DNA of 64,000 nt, taken from assembly GCA_910578425.1 (NCBI GenBank), contig CAJTQX010000006.1, forward strand, positions 1 through 64,000, in the 5' to 3' direction. The translations under genes and the position numbers were made by a program. This DNA is from an uncultured Anaerotignum sp. GTDB lineage: Bacteria; Bacillota; Clostridia; Lachnospirales; Anaerotignaceae. The first letter of the stretch is position 1. Each line of letters opens with the position of its first letter. This document shows positions 59,701 through 64,000 of this stretch, piece by piece. The notes under the pieces were generated by a model. That model did not search any database and was not told where the DNA came from. It was given only the letters and a program-made list of their open reading frames with translations.

Positions 59701-62700
59701 TTACTTCTGGGTAATGGCAGTCCAGTTCTCAACATAGCTGTCCGCACTGCGACGCTCATAATCGTGAGAGTTGGTTGCTTCCAGAACCTGATAGTAATAC
59801 CATTTTCCTTTTTGGTTGTCAGGCCACTGCTTCGCATCAGCCAACAGACCTTCTTCGTCTACCTCGCGGTTCAGGACCTTGTTAATCAGCGTCATTGCCT
59901 CAGCACGCGTAATTGCGTTCGTCGGCCGGAATGTGTTGTCAGGATATCCGCCAACCCATCCTTTATCTGCCGCATTGGAAATCAGCTGTTCAGCCCAGTG
60001 CCCCTCAGTATCGGTGAAAGGATTTGTCACGTTTTCGGATACACTGTCAAAGCGGGAGGCAATCGCCGCAAATTCTGCACGGGTGATTGTCTGTCCGGGC
60101 TTAAATGTACCCTCTTTGTAACCACTGATGATACCTGCATTCGCAAGTGTGGAAATAGCGTTGTTGGACCAACGGCTGCTGTCAACATCGCTGAAGTTAT
60201 TTACACCTGTTTCATAGACCGTACGGGAAACATCCGTCAGCAGGCGGTAGAAAATTGCCGCCACTTCTTCACGGGTAATGTTATTGGTAGGGCGTACCGT
60301 ACCATCCGTATAACCGCTTACATAAGCGAAGTGGTCCTCGCGGTTCAGCGAAGTGAGGTCCGCCAAAGGCACTTCACCATCATCAATGGTAACCGTATTG
60401 TCGTTGGTTGTTGAATCATTGTTGTTAGTGGTATTGTTGCTGGTGTTTCCGCTGCTGGAACCACCGCCGCCACCACCGCCGCCGCCACCGCCGCCGGAGC
60501 CACCGCCGCCGGTATTGCCGCTGGTAAAGTTAGCGATTACTGTGTATGTGTGTCCTGCTTCCACTGTAAATACATTTTCCAGAGCCGCGCTCGTGCTCAG
60601 TGCCTGGTTGCCAAGCGTCCAGTTTGTGAAACGCCCGCTGCCCACTGTAGATGCTGCGTTGCGCAGTGTTTCTGCTCTGCTGGCAACATTCGGGCGCAGG
60701 TCAAACATCTGGTATGCATCTCTTACTGTTCCGTAAGTGGTGTTGCTGGAACGGTAATAAACAACTGCCTGCTGGTCATCGGGGATTCCGTCAGGGCTGT
60801 TGCCGTTCGTGCCGCCGCCGATGTTGTCAAGTGCGTAGCGAACATCAACGCTTACATTTTCATCACCTGCGGTCACAGTCGGAAGCGTTTCGTCAATGCG
60901 GATATAGTGGTTTCCGCCATTGTCGAATGCAGCGGGTGCATCTGTGTCTGTAACCGTATAATCCTCGCCGTCAGGTACGGTAACGGGGATGCTGACAATC
61001 GTATTGCCGTTATGAACCCTGTTTACCGTAATAGTATGTCTGCCGTCAGCCTCAACCCACTGTGCGGTAAAAGTGATGGTCTTGTCACCATTTTCATCTG
61101 TTGCTTCCGCCTTTGTCCAGCCAACAAAAACATTGCCGTCTTTTGTCGGTACAGTCAGAGCAATCTGCTCGCCAGCTGCGGCAACATGCTTGAAGGTGTC
61201 GCCTTCTACATTCCATTCACTGCCTTCGGGAGGCGTCCATAAACCGCCGTTCGGGTCAACGATAATGGTGGTGCCAGAAGCAACCTCTTCGCCTTTGCTC
61301 TCAGGCTCTTCTCCATCCTTGTACCCAGGATACGTAATTGTAGCGGTATCTTTGAGACAAGGTACGATAATGGTAACGTCCTCCTTCGCAATACCTGTGA
61401 CGTTATCCGGAAGCTCTCCTTTGATTACATAGTCTTCAGGTACGTTGGTGTTGACTTCGTCAGTAACATTATACTCGCTGCCCTTATCAACTTCTTCTGT
61501 GAATGTGTCAATTATTTCATTAGCCTCGTTCACATACCGAATTGTGATTGTAACTTTTTCCGGTTCAACAGGCTTAACCGTTACCGTTTTACTGCCTGTT
61601 ACAGGTGTTGTAACCTCAGCACTGGTAACGTCGACATTATTTGTGATATCTTTACCTGCATCATCTGCTGTAACAGTATAGGTGTACGTAATGGTCTTGG
61701 TTTCTCCAACAGCAAGGTCGAATAGACCAAAAGAGCTGCCTTCGGCAAGCACAACTTTGTCATCCATCGAATCCGTAACCGTAATACCTGTCAGTTTAAC
61801 ATTGCCAGTGTTTTCAACCGTAACCGTATAGGTAATCGTTTCGCCTACACTTGCAGTTGCCTTGTCAGCAGTTTTCGTAACGCTCAGCGCGGGAGCCGGT
61901 GTAACCGGTTTTTCCGTACCTGTGTTGGTGCTGCCGCTGCCGCCGATGCCGTCTTCAGGTTTAGTCGGCCTTCCGCCGCTGCCTGTACCTTCGGATACAT
62001 TGCCGCTCATACCGGTATCAGTCGTAGTGCCGGCACCGCTATTAACAGAACTTCTGAAAGCAGCCGCTTTCCTCATTCCAGACTGATTATAAGCGTCTTT
62101 GTCAATCTGGGCATAAACTTCGACATAGTTGGCTACTGTTTCGTTCTCGTCGCCTGTTACGCCGCTTACTGTCGCCGTATACTGCACCTTGATGCTCTCT
62201 CTGCTCTGCAATGTTTTGCCATCTGCCGCAATATACAGCAGGGGTTTCAGATCGCCCTCCGCCGGGTAGTAATCGTACGCTGCTGTCCAGCCATCGGAAA
62301 CAGCAGTGACTTCGATATCCGTTAACTTCACATCCATATCATCGAAGAACTCAAGGTCTTTCAGAGGAAGATTCTTTATGTTCTCTACCGTTACGGTATA
62401 GCGGACAACATCGCCGTTTTTCAGTTTGCCAACGCCGTCCGGATCCGTCCAAGCGACAGAGTCTTCACTCTTAACCTGCTTCTGGATGATCTTTGTGACC
62501 TTAATTCCAGCATCATTTTTGTTAGCCCATACAGCGTAAAGCGTCTTTTCGGGATTTTCCTCCGTAAGAGTTATTGTCTGCTTCGGCTGGTATGATGCTG
62601 TTTTTGCATCTTCCGTATCCGCCCAGCCCATGAATTTAAAACCTTCTTTAGTAGGCTCTGTGCTGGAAATCGTGAATGTTGCGTCTTTTTGCTCCACTAC

Positions 62701-64000
62701 GCCGGGGCCGCCTGTGCCGCCATTCGCGTCATACGTCAGCGTATAGTTCTCTGCGACCTCCGCGGGGGTGGCTTTCGTAGCGGTAGAGCTGCTTTCGTCG
62801 CCTTTCCCGGGTGTAACCTTGGCAGTATTTACCAGATTGTTATCTTTGCTAATGTCATCCTTAGTAAAGGACTTTGTCACATAGATAACAGCTTCGCCGC
62901 TCTTGGGGATTGTGCCGCTCCAAGAAGAGCCGGAAACAAGGGTTGCCCCCTTGTCCTCCACTTCATACTGTGCACCTTCGACACCTGTTACAGTGATTTT
63001 GTACAGCAGTGTAATCTCAGAACCATCCGCAGGAAGGATAACCTTGCCTTCGCTATTCGGGAAAGTGATGCCAGTAACACCCGTAGGCACATCTGCTGCA
63101 TTTTCCACCAGTTCCTTCTTAAACTCGTTCAGTTGTTTCTTCTGCCACGTTGCCGTGTAGGTAATGACACCATTTGTTGCATCATCCTTAGATACCACAG
63201 AATTTACCGCAGGAGCCCAGCCCATAAATTCGTAGCCCTCGCGTTCGGGCTGCTCTTTACCACTAAGTTCTTTGAACGTAGGGGTAGCCTCTCCTTTTTT
63301 CAAGCCAGATTTACTGTAATCCTCGAAAACATTGTCCGGACTGCCATCTGTATAGACGACAGTATAGGTTTCCGGCGAAGTATAATCATACCGGAGTGTG
63401 ATTACATTCTGAGCTGCGTCTTTCACCAATATCAAGATAGGAGGTGTGGCTCCAGTATACTCATACTCGAGTTTCTCTTCGCCTGTCGGACCATATTTCG
63501 TCCATTTTGGATTGGCTTTCGCAAGATCATCGCCGGAAATCTCCTGACCAACTACGCCATCTGTGGTCGGAACAGTCATAGTACCTTGTAGCTCGTTATC
63601 AAGATAATATTTACGGACAACCTTGTATGTGGTTTCAGTAGGCGTATCGTCATCGCCCCAAACCGCATACAGCGTCTTGGAAACAGGATTATCTACACTG
63701 CCGAAACCATCTTCCCAATTCAGGGTGATGCTGTTTCCAGCAGTATACGTTGCTGTTGTTGCATTAGGATCCTCAGCCCAGCCTAAGAATGTCTTATTCC
63801 CATTGGTAGGCTTAGTTTGGGGAATAGTGAAGCTTTTTGATGTTGTTCCCACAGTGACTGTCTGGTCAGCAGGGCCGTCTGTACCCCCATTAGGGTCAAA
63901 GTGCAGCACATAGTCAGCTACAATATCGACCGTAAAAGAAGCATAGGAATAGTAGGTATTGTAATCGGCTTGGCACCAGTAGTTCTTATTGCAATACCTA
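59701..64000 (-). CDS. Giant S-layer-homology surface protein (5' end outside the window)
   Basis: At least 1432 residues; the frame is open past a GTG at 63909 to the window edge, where it still reads as coding (NYWCQADYNTYYSYASF), so the start lies beyond 64000. From N to C: several InlB B-type (Listeria-Bacteroides) repeats such as FDPNGGTDGP...GWAEDPNA...LYAVW; DUF11/conserved-repeat domains (SVTKTADKATASVGETITYT); MucBP-like repeats (TIRYVNEANEIID); a poly-Gly/Ser/Asn-Thr linker (about 60420-60520); and three SLH domains (YVSGYTDGTVRPTNNITREE; GIISGYKEGTFKPG; GWVGGYPDNTFRPT). SLH domains bind pyruvylated wall polymer, so this is a wall-anchored adhesin or stalk. Confidence 0.93.
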   Translation of the reverse strand, partial: RYCNKNYWCQADYNTYYSYASFTVDIVADYVLHFDPNGGTDGPADQTVTVGTTSKSFTIPQTKPTNGNKTFLGWAEDPNATTATYTAGNSITLNWEDGFGSVDNPVSKTLYAVWGDDDTPTETTYKVVRKYYLDNELQGTMTVPTTDGVVGQEISGDDLAKANPKWTKYGPTGEEKLEYEYTGATPPILILVKDAAQNVITLRYDYTSPETYTVVYTDGSPDNVFEDYSKSGLKKGEATPTFKELSGKEQPEREGYEFMGWAPAVNSVVSKDDATNGVITYTATWQKKQLNEFKKELVENAADVPTGVTGITFPNSEGKVILPADGSEITLLYKITVTGVEGAQYEVEDKGATLVSGSSWSGTIPKSGEAVIYVTKSFTKDDISKDNNLVNTAKVTPGKGDESSSTATKATPAEVAENYTLTYDANGGTGGPGVVEQKDATFTISSTEPTKEGFKFMGWADTEDAKTASYQPKQTITLTEENPEKTLYAVWANKNDAGIKVTKIIQKQVKSEDSVAWTDPDGVGKLKNGDVVRYTVTVENIKNLPLKDLEFFDDMDVKLTDIEVTAVSDGWTAAYDYYPAEGDLKPLLYIAADGKTLQSRESIKVQYTATVSGVTGDENETVANYVEVYAQIDKDAYNQSGMRKAAAFRSSVNSGAGTTTDTGMSGNVSEGTGSGGRPTKPEDGIGGSGSTNTGTEKPVTPAPALSVTKTADKATASVGETITYTVTVENTGNVKLTGITVTDSMDDKVVLAEGSSFGLFDLAVGETKTITYTYTVTADDAGKDITNNVDVTSAEVTTPVTGSKTVTVKPVEPEKVTITIRYVNEANEIIDTFTEEVDKGSEYNVTDEVNTNVPEDYVIKGELPDNVTGIAKEDVTIIVPCLKDTATITYPGYKDGEEPESKGEEVASGTTIIVDPNGGLWTPPEGSEWNVEGDTFKHVAAAGEQIALTVPTKDGNVFVGWTKAEATDENGDKTITFTAQWVEADGRHTITVNRVHNGNTIVSIPVTVPDGEDYTVTDTDAPAAFDNGGNHYIRIDETLPTVTAGDENVSVDVRYALDNIGGGTNGNSPDGIPDDQQAVVYYRSSNTTYGTVRDAYQMFDLRPNVASRAETLRNAASTVGSGRFTNWTLGNQALSTSAALENVFTVEAGHTYTVIANFTSGNTGGGGSGGGGGGGGGGGGSSSGNTSNNTTNNNDSTTNDNTVTIDDGEVPLADLTSLNREDHFAYVSGYTDGTVRPTNNITREEVAAIFYRLLTDVSRTVYETGVNNFSDVDSSRWSNNAISTLANAGIISGYKEGTFKPGQTITRAEFAAIASRFDSVSENVTNPFTDTEGHWAEQLISNAADKGWVGGYPDNTFRPTNAITRAEAMTLINKVLNREVDEEGLLADAKQWPDNQKGKWYYYQVLEATNSHDYERRSADSYVENWTAITQK

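Noticed and set aside
1..64000. CRISPR arrays, rRNA genes, replication origins
   Set aside because: No regularly spaced direct repeats of CRISPR type, no rRNA-like stretches and no DnaA-box cluster were seen.

Overview
The window reads as the chromosome of an anaerobic, low- to mid-GC Firmicute of the class Clostridia, probably Lachnospirales-like. Supporting signs are the clostridial gene order rimP-nusA-ylxR-ylxQ-infB-rbfA-nrnA-truB-ribF, a CIRCE operator in front of clpB, a DUF4317 gene, a spoVT-derived segment, BlaI/M56 regulation and a large SLH-domain surface protein. The species assignment is inference only.

Layout. 1-22.7 kb is mostly ordinary chromosome: an M20 amidohydrolase with a membrane transporter, a BlaI/M56-peptidase operon, a rifamycin ADP-ribosyltransferase (arr), lepA, a small XRE regulator with a membrane partner, lplA, secreted and membrane proteins, clpB, DUF4317, a secreted 5'-nucleotidase with a LysM domain, a HaeII-like endonuclease remnant, a DMT transporter, tRNA-Thr(CGU) and a CPBP protease. 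22.7-39.4 kb is an accessory island. Its left edge is a large serine recombinase whose reading frame runs into the C-terminal part of SpoVT. It then carries relics (an HxlR regulator, a DUF6076 protein, a nucleotidyltransferase and a recombinase fragment), a six-gene ACGX-peptide / radical SAM / nitroreductase / flavin-ferredoxin / zinc-macrodomain / SirTM-type sirtuin cluster, and a type I restriction-modification operon with an extra membrane protein between hsdS and hsdR. 39.5-49 kb is the translation and ribosome-maturation operon. 49-58.8 kb has an orphan response regulator, a DtxR/MntR-type regulator, a GNAT enzyme, a PLP-dependent alpha-oxoamine synthase-like enzyme and two hybrid histidine kinases of 861 residues each. 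59.7 kb to the end is the 3' part of a giant S-layer-homology protein, open at the window edge.

Most notable system: at 26.3-30.7 kb a 53-residue Cys-rich repeat peptide precedes a SPASM radical SAM enzyme. They lie in one run with a nitroreductase, a PNPOx-like flavoprotein carrying a 2x[4Fe-4S] ferredoxin tail, a zinc macrodomain and a SirTM-like sirtuin. This suggests that peptide maturation and reversible protein ADP-ribosylation are linked to flavin/iron-sulfur redox chemistry.

The window also carries a family of MITE-like elements (terminal repeats AGGCAGTGTCGTCA, three full copies and one relic) and several hairpin repeats. Some of these repeats supply the stop codons of neighbouring genes. 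No CRISPR array or rRNA was seen.
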